From UBA3478 sp965662045 (GTDB lineage Bacteria > Bacteroidota > Bacteroidia > Flavobacteriales > Flavobacteriaceae), in assembly GCA_965662045.1 (NCBI GenBank), contig CBFIGE010000005.1, positions 97,378 through 161,377 on the forward strand: a DNA stretch of 64,000 nt. The letters are read 5' to 3'. How positions within the stretch are numbered: the first letter of the stretch is position 1; each line of letters opens with the position of its first letter. The notes below the pieces were generated by a model that made no database searches, was not told where the DNA came from, and worked only from the letters and a program-made list of their open reading frames with translations. The position numbers and the translations under genes are program-made. Below are positions 46,401-54,607 of the stretch, in pieces.

Positions 46401-47807
46401 GTAGCCTGAAAACTGAATATCCTCAAAAGTCTTATCGTTAACTGACACAGTGCAAATTCCCCCTTCTAATTGTGCCTTTAATTTATCAAACTCAAAACTT
46501 TGGCCTGTAAATTCCAAATCTAGTGAAGTTGGAATTTGAGGTAACTCTTTAAAAAGAACACCGAAATTAAATTCATCTGATGAAAGAAGACCATTAAATG
46601 TTTCAGATTCTTCATTGTATTTTAAATCTGAAAATAAAGTACCTTGATTAGTATCAACAATAGATTCAACTACAAAATTGCTTTCTTCTTTTTGTAATAA
46701 ACCTTCCCATCTAAGTGATGAAAAAGAATTGAGATATGAACTCCACTCTGGATTCAATTCTAAGAACTCACTTAATTCTAAAGGATTGAAGTTTGCGCCT
46801 CTTGAAACAAAGAAAAAATCAGTCTTTTTATTATTGATATTTTCCACATATAAAGCACCCTTGAAATAGGAGTCTAAATATTGGATTTTTGTTTTTGAAG
46901 CATCTATTTGACCTCTATCGTAGAGTCCTTTACCTTCAAAGAATAAAGAATTTTGTAGGCGTAATAAAGTCGAATTGGGCATTAAATTTTCAAACTCCTT
47001 AAAAGTTACAAAAGAAGGTGCAATGTCAAAATTGATTTTTCGCTGTTCTACATTCGAAATGTTTTGAATTTGTAGCTCATTTAGAGAAATCTCAGATAAA
47101 GCACTTCTCAAATATAAATTCGAAATAAGTAAATCGTCTTCTTCAAATGCTATCTTAAATGTTGACGACATAAGGCTAAAATCGTCAAACAAACCATTGT
47201 CGAGGGAGACGTATTCTGCATAAAGGTTTTTGTTCTCAATTAACAGATTATTGAGTTTCAAACGTTCGAGAAATATCTTTCTGTTTGTTATTGAATCCGT
47301 GTAGCGAAGTTTTAAATTTTCTGCCAGAATATTTTGAGCTTCAAAACGAAAGTCGTCTGTTTTTGCGGGTCTTTTAATTTTAGCCAACCAAATGTCTAAA
47401 TTACTAGAAGAATCTTTAGGATAAATGACAACGTTAGCCACTGCTCCATTAAGTTTATAGTTGCTCATATTAATCCTTCCCTCTAATAGCGCACTTAATT
47501 CTGCGATAGATGTCGAGACTTCTTCAACATAAAAAAGGGTATCCTTTTTATGATCTAAAATTAACAGTTGCCCTAACTGTGTTTTTAGCTGAATTGGTAT
47601 AATTTGAGTTCTTCCTAAGACTACTTCTATTCCGTATTGCTTGTTGACTTTTTTAATGATTGATGAAGTAATGCCGGTCTGGATAGAAGGTATAAGTGCT
47701 ATACCTGTAGTCACAATGAGTATTACGAGTATGACAAGCATTATTTTTATGCTTGCACTTACGAATTTTTTAATACTACTATTGCCTTTATCTTTGTCCA
47801 AACTCAT
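43452..47807 (-). CDS. tamB: translocation and assembly module protein TamB (AsmA-like, DUF490)
   Basis: This 1451-residue protein has one N-terminal membrane helix (about residues 20-40) and a very long, repetitive beta-rich body of the bridge-like lipid-transfer type. The C-terminal 400 residues form the TamB domain (GEIDVSGSLEKPMINGLLKLNNG, VEGFYNYKFGG, YRLQDPTIRERNAFFLLAQGTF). TamB spans the periplasm, moving lipids or helping assemble outer-membrane proteins. Its start codon is only 5 bp from the divergent tsaD start, so its promoter must lie inside tsaD. Confidence 0.92.
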   Translation of the reverse strand: MSLDKDKGNSSIKKFVSASIKIMLVILVILIVTTGIALIPSIQTGITSSIIKKVNKQYGIEVVLGRTQIIPIQLKTQLGQLLILDHKKDTLFYVEEVSTSIAELSALLEGRINMSNYKLNGAVANVVIYPKDSSSNLDIWLAKIKRPAKTDDFRFEAQNILAENLKLRYTDSITNRKIFLERLKLNNLLIENKNLYAEYVSLDNGLFDDFSLMSSTFKIAFEEDDLLISNLYLRSALSEISLNELQIQNISNVEQRKINFDIAPSFVTFKEFENLMPNSTLLRLQNSLFFEGKGLYDRGQIDASKTKIQYLDSYFKGALYVENINNKKTDFFFVSRGANFNPLELSEFLELNPEWSSYLNSFSSLRWEGLLQKEESNFVVESIVDTNQGTLFSDLKYNEESETFNGLLSSDEFNFGVLFKELPQIPTSLDLEFTGQSFEFDKLKAQLEGGICTVSVNDKTFEDIQFSGYFSDKLFNGLVYSSQEDFSYDVSGSVDFSLPVYNYNINFLLKRFRLFKFGIGNDELSNLNFNLNLNLDGNYFSELEGVLQFNDGRYADRDNYLEFKDLVVNSSRTSNDFRLFEFVSDDLVSGVLKSDIEWAYIDEYFNLVKNRILGIVEPIRANNQNNALIFDLELKSKIAALLNPNFKLSENSSLKGNFNLRDSLTQLSISTPLLTFQKYEIHNLIGDLNNNSEQVGLTFAIDSIKSSLINLRELTFDAFEQRDSILSTLKFKSYRSNSNVFELNLSQPINSSQETIDIYIKPSQLGLKGKTWKLNTANALDHKLSYNPKEQRLKINQIELANDEGDRIQINAPYVAATEKQIDLNFKGVQLFKVTPDIRNLELDGVLDGFMTINQINGQYIPSTSLEIEDLSVNQKVVGDAQMVIAGNRDLSSFEVASWIEGEQQTLLNIQGSIEQDEDERYIYELNAELDDFGIAPFSPLGKQTLHRLTGELTGEIDVSGSLEKPMINGLLKLNNGGMAFQYLNTDYQISDQAIIQIENQNFDFINFDFRDRIYDTSANISGRISHENFKIWNLDLEVDTNFDRFLILNTDNQPNSLYYGTGFVLGKGYIKGLSTQLNIEFNGASAQGTSLKIPLGDAESESDYSFINFVGDKTIEQMKNEKVLKTYRGLELNFDIEVTDQAEVEIVIDPRSGSSLKGSGEGLLLMEINTDGKFNMYGEFVAVEGFYNYKFGGLIDKRFKLQPGGTLLWDGDPLAAQLQMDAVYSLNANPSPILESTSFSGRIPTEVLVRLEGELEAPNINFDIAFPNTSSVIKSELQYRLQDPTIRERNAFFLLAQGTFVNDQIGINQQALTGNLFQTASGLLDQVLGESETFDLGLSYEQGFLDPTADVQIENRIGVTVSTQISDRILINGKVGVPVGGVSETVIAGDLEIQIILNDEGTLSAKIFNRENEIRQFLAEQQGYTQGVGLSYQVDFDNFKSLLMKIIQKE
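47789..47796 (+). promoter_or_regulatory. Bacteroidota -7 promoter element for tsaD, inside tamB
   Basis: TATCTTTG matches TAnnTTTG exactly, 16 bp before the tsaD start and within the opposite-strand tamB coding region. A mirror match (minus-strand TATTTTTG) for tamB lies inside tsaD at 47927-47934. Confidence 0.45.
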
Positions 47808-47812
47808 TTTGT

Positions 47813-48841
47813 ATGCCAGTTGAACCTCTTATTTTAGCGATTGAATCTTCATGTGACGATACCTCTGCTGCCGTTTTACTCGGAAACAAAGTTCTCAGTA
47901 ATATTGTGGCTTCCCAAAAAATTCACCAAAAATATGGTGGCGTAGTTCCTGAGTTAGCCTCTAGGGCACATCAACAAAATATTATACCTGTAGTTTCAGT
48001 AGCCTTAGAAGAAGCAAATATCGATAAAAAAGAACTCTCAGCAGTTGCTTTTACAAGAGGTCCAGGATTATTAGGATCACTTTTAGTGGGAACATCCTTT
48101 GCAAAATCCTTATCCATGAGTTTAAAGGTACCATTAATTGAAGTAAATCACATGCAAGCCCATATTTTGGCTCACTTTATAAACGATGAGCAAATGCAGG
48201 TGCCTGAGTTTCCTTTTTTGGCTCTTACAATTAGTGGTGGACATACCCAATTAGTGCTAGTGGAGAATTATTTTGACATGAAAATATTAGGCGAAACCTT
48301 AGACGACGCAGTAGGTGAAGCTTTTGACAAAACAGCAAAAATTTTGGGTCTCACCTACCCTGGTGGTCCTTTAATTGATAAATATGCAAAGCAGGGTAAT
48401 GCCATGAGATTTACCTTTCCAATACCCAAGGTTGATGGTTTAAATTTTAGTTTTAGCGGATTAAAGACAAATATTTTGAACTTTATCAACAAGGAGACAA
48501 ATAAAGATAAAACCTTTGTAAGTGCAAATATGAATGACATCTGCGCTAGTGTACAATCGACCATTGTTTCTATTTTAATGCGAAAAATTGAGATGGCCTT
48601 AGATCATCATTCGGTAAAGGCTTTAGCTATTGGTGGAGGTGTTGCTGCCAACTCAGCTATTAGATCAGCTGTACTCAATTTTAAAAACTCACACGGTATT
48701 AATGTACATATACCCAAATTTGAATTTTGTACAGATAATGCCGCTATGATCGGAATTGCAGCTTATTTCAAATACCAAAAAGAACACTTTACTTCTAATG
48801 CGGTTAGTGCAAGCGCTCGCTTTAAATTCGATTCGCTATAA
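47813..48841 (+). CDS. tsaD: tRNA N6-adenosine threonylcarbamoyltransferase TsaD
   Basis: TsaD transfers threonylcarbamoyl to A37 of tRNAs that read ANN codons, acting with TsaB, TsaC and TsaE. The 342 residues start with AIESSCDDTSAAV; metal and substrate motifs are GPGLLGSLLVG, NHMQAHILAHF (His ligands), SGGHTQLVLV and FCTDNAAMIG. It diverges from tamB with a 5-bp gap and is followed by rsmE 9 bp later. Confidence 0.97.
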   Translation: MPVEPLILAIESSCDDTSAAVLLGNKVLSNIVASQKIHQKYGGVVPELASRAHQQNIIPVVSVALEEANIDKKELSAVAFTRGPGLLGSLLVGTSFAKSLSMSLKVPLIEVNHMQAHILAHFINDEQMQVPEFPFLALTISGGHTQLVLVENYFDMKILGETLDDAVGEAFDKTAKILGLTYPGGPLIDKYAKQGNAMRFTFPIPKVDGLNFSFSGLKTNILNFINKETNKDKTFVSANMNDICASVQSTIVSILMRKIEMALDHHSVKALAIGGGVAANSAIRSAVLNFKNSHGINVHIPKFEFCTDNAAMIGIAAYFKYQKEHFTSNAVSASARFKFDSL

Positions 48842-48850
48842 TCTTGTCGT

Positions 48851-49564
48851 ATGGAACAGCAATTCTACGCCCCAAATACGGTTGCCACTGACAAAACTTT
48901 TGAATTTGACAGTTCTGAAAGCAAACATATTTTAAAGGTTTTAAGACATCAAAAAGGTGATGAAATTGTTCTTAATAACGGACAGGGTTTAATATTTAAA
49001 GCTCAAATCACAGAAGTATCATTAAAAAAATGCAGTGTCCAGCTTTTAGAATGTATACAACGTGCTCCCTCGAATTACAGCATCCACGTAGCCATAGCAC
49101 CCACCAAGAGTATTGATCGATTTGAATGGTTTCTTGAAAAGGCCGTAGAATTAGGAATAGGTTGTGTAAGTCCGATACTTTGTGATCATTCAGAAAGACG
49201 CCACTTAAAAATGGAACGTTTGAACCGAATTATACTCAGTGGTTTCAAGCAATCAATGCAAGCATTTTTACCTCAAATCAATGAGCCTATAAGTCTTGAC
49301 GACTTTTTAAGGTATAACTCATACGATCATGCCTATTATGGTGATTGCTTTGCCTCGACAAGTAATGACTTTTTTCATCACATCGTTCCAGAAAAAGCCA
49401 CGTTAATTATTATTGGTCCCGAAGGTGATTTTTCAACTAGAGAGCGAAACTTATTTATGCAACATAACATTAAATCGGTATCTTTAGGTCAGCAGCGATT
49501 ACGGGTTGAAACTGCTGCCATTAGTGCATTAAGCAGAGTTCACCTGGCCAATTTAAAGCAATAG
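48851..49564 (+). CDS. rsmE: 16S rRNA (uracil-1498-N3)-methyltransferase
   Basis: RsmE methylates U1498 of 16S rRNA using SAM through a SPOUT knot fold. The 237 residues have an N-terminal PUA-like domain (SESKHILKVLRHQKGDEIVLNNGQG) and a knot domain with ERRHLKMERL, IIIGPEGDFSTRE and SLGQQRLRVETAAISAL. It lies in an apparent operon between tsaD and a permease gene (4 bp to the next). Confidence 0.96.
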   Translation: MEQQFYAPNTVATDKTFEFDSSESKHILKVLRHQKGDEIVLNNGQGLIFKAQITEVSLKKCSVQLLECIQRAPSNYSIHVAIAPTKSIDRFEWFLEKAVELGIGCVSPILCDHSERRHLKMERLNRIILSGFKQSMQAFLPQINEPISLDDFLRYNSYDHAYYGDCFASTSNDFFHHIVPEKATLIIIGPEGDFSTRERNLFMQHNIKSVSLGQQRLRVETAAISALSRVHLANLKQ

Positions 49565-49568
49565 TAAT

Positions 49569-50678
49569 ATGGGAAATACACCCTTAGACTCTACAGTTAT
49601 CTCTAAAGGAATTGTCAGAGCAGTATTGATTTTAATAGGAATCTTTCTCCTCGCCTATTTTCTCTATAGTATTCGTCAAATTATAGCGTACATATTAGTG
49701 GCCAGTATTATTGCCCTTCTAGGTAACCCTTTAATGAGACGTTTAAAGAAAATCAAATACGTTCCCAATTCTCTAGCGGCTGTTTTAAGTCTAGGAATTC
49801 TAAGTTTTTTATTTTTTGGTCTTTTGTCCCTTTTTATACCTGTCTTTATTACTCAGGGCAAGAATCTTTCGCTTCTGGACATTGGACAATTAGAGTCAGA
49901 CCTCAATAGTTTGTATTTCCAATTATTAGACTACACTCAAAGTCATATTCCTCAACTATTTCAATATTTACAAGAATCTAATTTTGAGAAATGGTTTTTG
50001 GACACCTTTGATTTAAATGTAATCCCCAATGTGCTCTCCTCTGTTTTTCAGTTTATAGGAGCCTTTAGTATAGGCACATTTTCAGTACTATTCTTGGCTT
50101 TTTTCTTTTTGAAAGAACAGAATTTAGCGCAAAATGGCATCTTGCGTTTTGTTCCTGATCAGAAGGAGGGGCAAATCGTTGCTTCTCTCACCAAAATCAG
50201 AAAAATGTTAACACGTTATTTTTCTGGAATAGTACTTCAAATCTCTATTTTGTTTTGTATTTACACCTTGGCTCTGGTTAAAGGAGGTATCGAAAATGCC
50301 TTGTTGATTGCATTTCTGTGCTCTTTATTCAATATTATTCCTTACCTAGGACCAATCATAGGAGCTATTATTATGGCTATTTTAACCTTAACGAACTATA
50401 TAGGGCCAGAATTTAATACTGTCATCACACAAAAATTGATTTATGTAATGTCTGGAGTTATAATTGGGCAATTGGTTGACAACTTTATTTCTCAGCCATT
50501 TATTTTTTCTAAAAGTGTCAAGGCACATCCGGTCGAAATTTTCTTGGTAATTTTAATTTCCGGATTGCTATTAGGAATTGTGGGAATGATTGTGGCAGTG
50601 CCTGCATATACCTCAATAAGAATAATACTTTCTTATTTGTATGCCGATCATCCTTTGATTCAAAAAATCACCCAGTAA
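49569..50678 (+). CDS. AI-2E family transporter
   Basis: This 369-residue membrane protein has about eight hydrophobic helices in the paired pattern of the AI-2E (TqsA/PerM) family. Landmarks are LYSIRQIIAYILVASIIALLGNPLMRRLKK and NIIPYLGPIIGAIIMAILTL near 265. Members export AI-2 or act as Na+/H+ antiporters; the substrate here is not known. Its stop codon is immediately followed by the next gene's TTG start, suggesting coupling. Confidence 0.92.
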   Translation: MGNTPLDSTVISKGIVRAVLILIGIFLLAYFLYSIRQIIAYILVASIIALLGNPLMRRLKKIKYVPNSLAAVLSLGILSFLFFGLLSLFIPVFITQGKNLSLLDIGQLESDLNSLYFQLLDYTQSHIPQLFQYLQESNFEKWFLDTFDLNVIPNVLSSVFQFIGAFSIGTFSVLFLAFFFLKEQNLAQNGILRFVPDQKEGQIVASLTKIRKMLTRYFSGIVLQISILFCIYTLALVKGGIENALLIAFLCSLFNIIPYLGPIIGAIIMAILTLTNYIGPEFNTVITQKLIYVMSGVIIGQLVDNFISQPFIFSKSVKAHPVEIFLVILISGLLLGIVGMIVAVPAYTSIRIILSYLYADHPLIQKITQ

Positions 50679-51905
50679 TTGCAGCACCCTTTATTCTCAA
50701 ATACAGAAATCCAGCAATTTATTTTTGAATTCAATCCGAAAAATATTGATGCTTTACACTTTGGAAAACCGTTTTTTAAAGCAATTTCAAATTCAGAATT
50801 AGCGGCTCAAATAGAGAGAAGAGCTCATATTCAACACAAATTACCTTCTTGGTATTCAAAACTAAATATACTCTATCCACCTAAAGGAAATCTAGCTCAA
50901 AGTTCTTCTGAATTAACAGCTCAAAAGAAAACAAATCTTTTGAAGGAGCTTATGAAAGAGCTGGAGATTTCAATAAATTCTGCTGCAGATTTAACATCTG
51001 GCTTTGGGGTTGATGCGCATTTTATGAGCACCCTTTTTGAACGATTTGTAAGTGTTGAACCAAACAAAGAATTATTGGAATTACAAAAGCATAATTCTCA
51101 AAGCTTTGAGTTCATTAATAGAACTTTTCATCTCTCCAAAGCCTTTGATTTTTTAGCGCAACCTTTTGATGTATTGTATATAGACCCTAGCAGAAGGGAT
51201 GAGCATCACAAACAACTCATTGAGTTAAATCACTGCATACCAGACTGTATTCTGAACTACAATCAATTAAGTTCTAGCTCTAATTTATTTTTAATAAAGG
51301 CTTCTCCCATGGTTGATATTTCTCAATCGCTAAGAATGCTTCCCCATTGCTTTCGAGTAGATTTAATTACCGTGCATTTTGAACTTAAAGAAATCCTTTT
51401 TTTCAATGCTAAAAATAAATCTAACAGCAATCCTGAGATTCATATACATCACTACAGAAAAGAGCGCCTTCATTGGTCAGAATTTACATTTCATAAAACC
51501 CAAAATGAAAAAAACAAAATTTCAATATCACCCTTGAATGATTTTCTGTTTGAACCTCACCCAGGAATGATGAAAGCTGGGTGTTCTTCTCAAATTACAA
51601 GTCGATTTGATTGCGCTGCCTTAGATCGTAACACCCATCTATATACCGCTGCTGAAGATAGAGTATTATTTGAAGGACGACGATTCAAGGTCATTTCGCA
51701 TTTTCCGTTTTCTAAACGCAATATGAAGTCTTTAGTAGGTGGATATTTTCATGTAATCAGCAAAAACTTCAAACTTTCGGTGCACGAAATTCGTCGTCAG
51801 TTCAAGATTAAAGAAGGTAAAAATGAATACTTATTTTTTGCTCAAGAAAGTGAACCAATCGTAATTAGAGCTATTCGGGTTGATCGCATTGAAATTGAAA
51901 ATTAG
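50679..51905 (+). CDS. class I SAM-dependent methyltransferase with THUMP-like domain
   Basis: This 408-residue protein is of a type frequent in Bacteroidota (PG_1098-like N-terminal domain and THUMP-like C-terminus). SAM motif I is DLTSGFGVDAHFMS at about 100, motif II VSVEPNKELL, and YIDPSRRDEHHKQ at about 170 holds the D-P-S/P residues. A THUMP-like end implies RNA as substrate, but the target is unknown. It starts with TTG directly after the AI-2E stop (0 bp). Its 3' end overlaps the convergent hydrolase gene by 35 bp. Confidence 0.85.
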   Translation: MQHPLFSNTEIQQFIFEFNPKNIDALHFGKPFFKAISNSELAAQIERRAHIQHKLPSWYSKLNILYPPKGNLAQSSSELTAQKKTNLLKELMKELEISINSAADLTSGFGVDAHFMSTLFERFVSVEPNKELLELQKHNSQSFEFINRTFHLSKAFDFLAQPFDVLYIDPSRRDEHHKQLIELNHCIPDCILNYNQLSSSSNLFLIKASPMVDISQSLRMLPHCFRVDLITVHFELKEILFFNAKNKSNSNPEIHIHHYRKERLHWSEFTFHKTQNEKNKISISPLNDFLFEPHPGMMKAGCSSQITSRFDCAALDRNTHLYTAAEDRVLFEGRRFKVISHFPFSKRNMKSLVGGYFHVISKNFKLSVHEIRRQFKIKEGKNEYLFFAQESEPIVIRAIRVDRIEIEN

Positions 51906-53112
51906 CCAAAGGTGATGTTTTGGCATCAGGTAAATTAAAATGCCACCACTCAGTTGATATGCCTTCAAATCCAGATTCAAACATGGCCTTATCTAGTATC
52001 TCACGATTTTTTTGTTGCTCCATTGTCAAGTATTTGTAATTTCGGTGAGCCCTCTCACCAAAATGGTCAAAATCGGTTCCCATATCTAAGGCTATTCCGT
52101 CTAATGTAACTAATGAAATATCTACAGCTCCTCCTCTATTGTGCATTGATCCCTTTTCGGGGTTTGCTACATACCTCGAATCTGGGAGTATTTTCCACAT
52201 TTCATGCTGTACAGACTGAGGACGGTAACAATCAAAAATCAAAATCTTATATCCAAGAGGTTTTAGTAGCGCAGCTGCCTTTGTTAACTTTTTGGCAGTT
52301 TTAACTCTCAGTACACAACGCGCACAAGGATATACCATCTGCTTTAAAAAATTCTTAGACTGAGCATAACGCATATCATATGCAAAACGGTGACTGACAT
52401 AAGCTAAATCGATGAAATCATCCTCCTTCAAACCCTTAAACTCTATCTGTTCAATTGCATCAAAATAGGCGTTATTAAATGCAAATTCACCTAGTTCATG
52501 ACCAATGCTGCGCTCAGTTTTTAATGTTATATGAGGATTATTTAGTTCCAAAGTTCGCACAAATTTTTCTACCTCAACGAAAGGCATTTTGTCATCAATT
52601 TTGGAGTGAAATATGGTTATAGGTAATTGTTCTGAAATCCAATGTGCGTATATAGAAAGAGGTGCTCGAGCGCTTACAACAGTTAAAGAACTCCAAATAT
52701 TAGGATGTTCCATGGCTAATTCCCAAGCTGCACTGCCCCCCCTGCTAAAACCCGCTAAATGAATTTTTGCGTGACTTAATTTAAATTCTTTGACTATTGA
52801 ATTTAGCAGTTCCATCACCATAGTTTTATTCCATAATGTTCTTTTTTCGCTCAGATGCGGTAAAATGAAAAAATAGGGATGTGTAAAGGATTCATTTAAT
52901 ATGTTTGGAAGCTTTTGTTCTTCACCACTTTGACCCCCACCGTGCAAATAGAGAATTACATCCTTCACAGGTTCAGTCTTTGAATTGTCGTATATGATAT
53001 ACTCCAATTGCTCTGAAGAATGAACGAATTCTCTTTTTAGTATTTTTACTTGAGCACAGACATTTGTTTGCACTAAAAGAAACGTAATTATTAAAGAAAC
53101 CGTAAATCGCAC
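51871..53112 (-). CDS. alpha/beta hydrolase fused to VanX/DdpX-like M15 dipeptidase
   Basis: This 413-residue secreted protein (signal ends VCAQ) joins two folds. Residues about 35-225 are an alpha/beta hydrolase: oxyanion LHGGGQSG, nucleophile Ser123 in GFSRGGSA, Asp in KIDDKMP and His in GHELGEF. Residues about 235-405 are a D-Ala-D-Ala dipeptidase of the VanX/Ddp type, with CYRPQSVQHEMW, MHNRGGAVDISLV (zinc His and Asp) and STEWWHFN (Glu and His). Both active sites look intact. It could trim cell-wall dipeptides plus an ester or peptide. The fusion is unusual to me. Confidence 0.85.
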   Translation of the reverse strand: MRFTVSLIITFLLVQTNVCAQVKILKREFVHSSEQLEYIIYDNSKTEPVKDVILYLHGGGQSGEEQKLPNILNESFTHPYFFILPHLSEKRTLWNKTMVMELLNSIVKEFKLSHAKIHLAGFSRGGSAAWELAMEHPNIWSSLTVVSARAPLSIYAHWISEQLPITIFHSKIDDKMPFVEVEKFVRTLELNNPHITLKTERSIGHELGEFAFNNAYFDAIEQIEFKGLKEDDFIDLAYVSHRFAYDMRYAQSKNFLKQMVYPCARCVLRVKTAKKLTKAAALLKPLGYKILIFDCYRPQSVQHEMWKILPDSRYVANPEKGSMHNRGGAVDISLVTLDGIALDMGTDFDHFGERAHRNYKYLTMEQQKNREILDKAMFESGFEGISTEWWHFNLPDAKTSPLANFQFQCDQPE

Positions 53113-53130
53113 TGACTAATAAATCTTATC

Positions 53131-53814
53131 ATGAAAATAACCTATTTGGGACATTCCTGTTTGCTCATTGAAACAAATAATTCGAAAATTATAATAGATC
53201 CTTTCATTTCCGGAAATCCATTAGCGAAAAATATTGATGTTGATAAACTTTCGGTTGACTACATCTTACTCACTCATGCGCACCAAGATCATATTCTTGA
53301 CACCGAACATATTGCCGAGAATAACCCAAATTGCAAACTCATTGCAAATTTTGAACTATACAGTCATTTTGCAGATAAAAATATTGATGGTGTTGGCTGT
53401 AATCCTGGTGGAGGCATGAATTTTGATGATTTTAGTCTTCACTGTGTTCAGGCAGTGCACTCCTCTTCATTTGCAGATGGTTCATATGGAGGTATAGCCT
53501 GCGGATTTGTGCTAAAAACAGCGCATAATTGTGTTTATATCGCTGGGGACACTAGTCTTTTTATGGATATGAAATTAATTCCAATACTACATGGATATTT
53601 AGACCTTGCTATTTTACCCATTGGTGACCTCTTTACTATGGGGTACAAAGAAGCTAAAATCGCTTCAGATTATTTAGATTGTAAGAATATTTTGGCAGTA
53701 CATTTCAATACTTTTCCTCCAATTACCATTAATCTTGAAGAAGCAGTAAAGTATTTTCAATCTTATGATAAGAATTTGATAATCAAAGATATAAATCAAG
53801 TGTTAGAACTTTAA
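53131..53814 (+). CDS. UPF0173-type metal-dependent hydrolase (MBL fold)
   Basis: The 227 residues begin MKITYLGHSCLLIETN, the start of UPF0173/UlaG-like metallo-beta-lactamase folds. Metal ligands are THAHQDH, the His in VQAVHSS, Asp in YIAGDTS and His in AVHFNTFP. These are zinc or manganese hydrolases with mostly unknown substrates; a lactonase or phosphodiesterase is possible. It is divergent from the fusion hydrolase, 18 bp away, and is followed by a terminator. Confidence 0.88.
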   Translation: MKITYLGHSCLLIETNNSKIIIDPFISGNPLAKNIDVDKLSVDYILLTHAHQDHILDTEHIAENNPNCKLIANFELYSHFADKNIDGVGCNPGGGMNFDDFSLHCVQAVHSSSFADGSYGGIACGFVLKTAHNCVYIAGDTSLFMDMKLIPILHGYLDLAILPIGDLFTMGYKEAKIASDYLDCKNILAVHFNTFPPITINLEEAVKYFQSYDKNLIIKDINQVLEL

Positions 53815-53837
53815 ATGATCTGTTTTATTTCTTTATA

Positions 53838-53868
53838 TAGGATATCTGTAGGTTATCCTATTTTTTTT
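53838..53868 (+). terminator. rho-independent terminator after the MBL hydrolase
   Basis: TAGGATA, loop TCTGTAGGT, TATCCTA followed by eight T residues, 23 bp after the hydrolase stop. Confidence 0.8.
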
Positions 53869-53918
53869 CTTTCAAGCGCACAGAGAATTTAAGATATTCC
53901 GTCTATACTTTAGTGATT

Positions 53919-54386
53919 ATGCGTTACCTGTTTTTTTTTATTTTGCCTCTGATATACAGCGCCTTAGTTCTTGCTCCTTTTTTTGGCATTGAGCATTGGA
54001 CTTATACTCAAGAACCTTTTGGATTGATTTCTCCTTGGAATGTCTTTTTTATGTTTATAGGTCTAATTATGTTGTTATCCTTTAACAAAAAATATTTAGA
54101 AATTATAGTAAAAGACAATAATCAATTGTCTCATCCTGCTAGGTTTCTTCATTTTGCGAGCCCTATACTTATTGCCATTTATATTTTTAATTTCTCTCCA
54201 AAATTTCATAAGATTTGGATTGATATAATTCCAGATTTAAAGACCGCTACAACTATTGCAGATTTTGAACTATACGCTGTGCCTCCCTATAACGGAATTG
54301 GATTTATTCTTATTCAAATTTTTTTAATTCTCTTTTTAATATGCTCTGTTCTAATGCCCTATTTTCTTAGTGCAGAAGAAAGTTAA
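53919..54386 (+). CDS. small integral membrane protein, four helices
   Basis: This is 155 residues from the ATG at 53919 (MRYLFFFILPLIYSALVL); a GTG two codons upstream is possible. Four hydrophobic segments are visible (about 3-21, 40-58, 80-96 and 127-148). No family is recognised. The third loop is aromatic and contains IWIDIIPD. It stands alone between a terminator and a sulfatase gene. Confidence 0.65.
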   Translation: MRYLFFFILPLIYSALVLAPFFGIEHWTYTQEPFGLISPWNVFFMFIGLIMLLSFNKKYLEIIVKDNNQLSHPARFLHFASPILIAIYIFNFSPKFHKIWIDIIPDLKTATTIADFELYAVPPYNGIGFILIQIFLILFLICSVLMPYFLSAEES

Positions 54387-54607
54387 TAGCAGGTAACTCT
54401 AAAGAATTTTATCTTACAGTAGTAGTCAATTAATAACACTTCAGCCTGACTCATTGATTTAATCAACAATTTAGACCTTTCGATTGCCAATATCTTCTTA
54501 TGAAGTTAAATTTCCCTTTATTTCTTGGAGATGAATTAGAGGTTGTACACATCATTTTTAATTATCTTTAAGCGACTTAACAACTAACTTATAAATCTAA
54601 ATACTCC

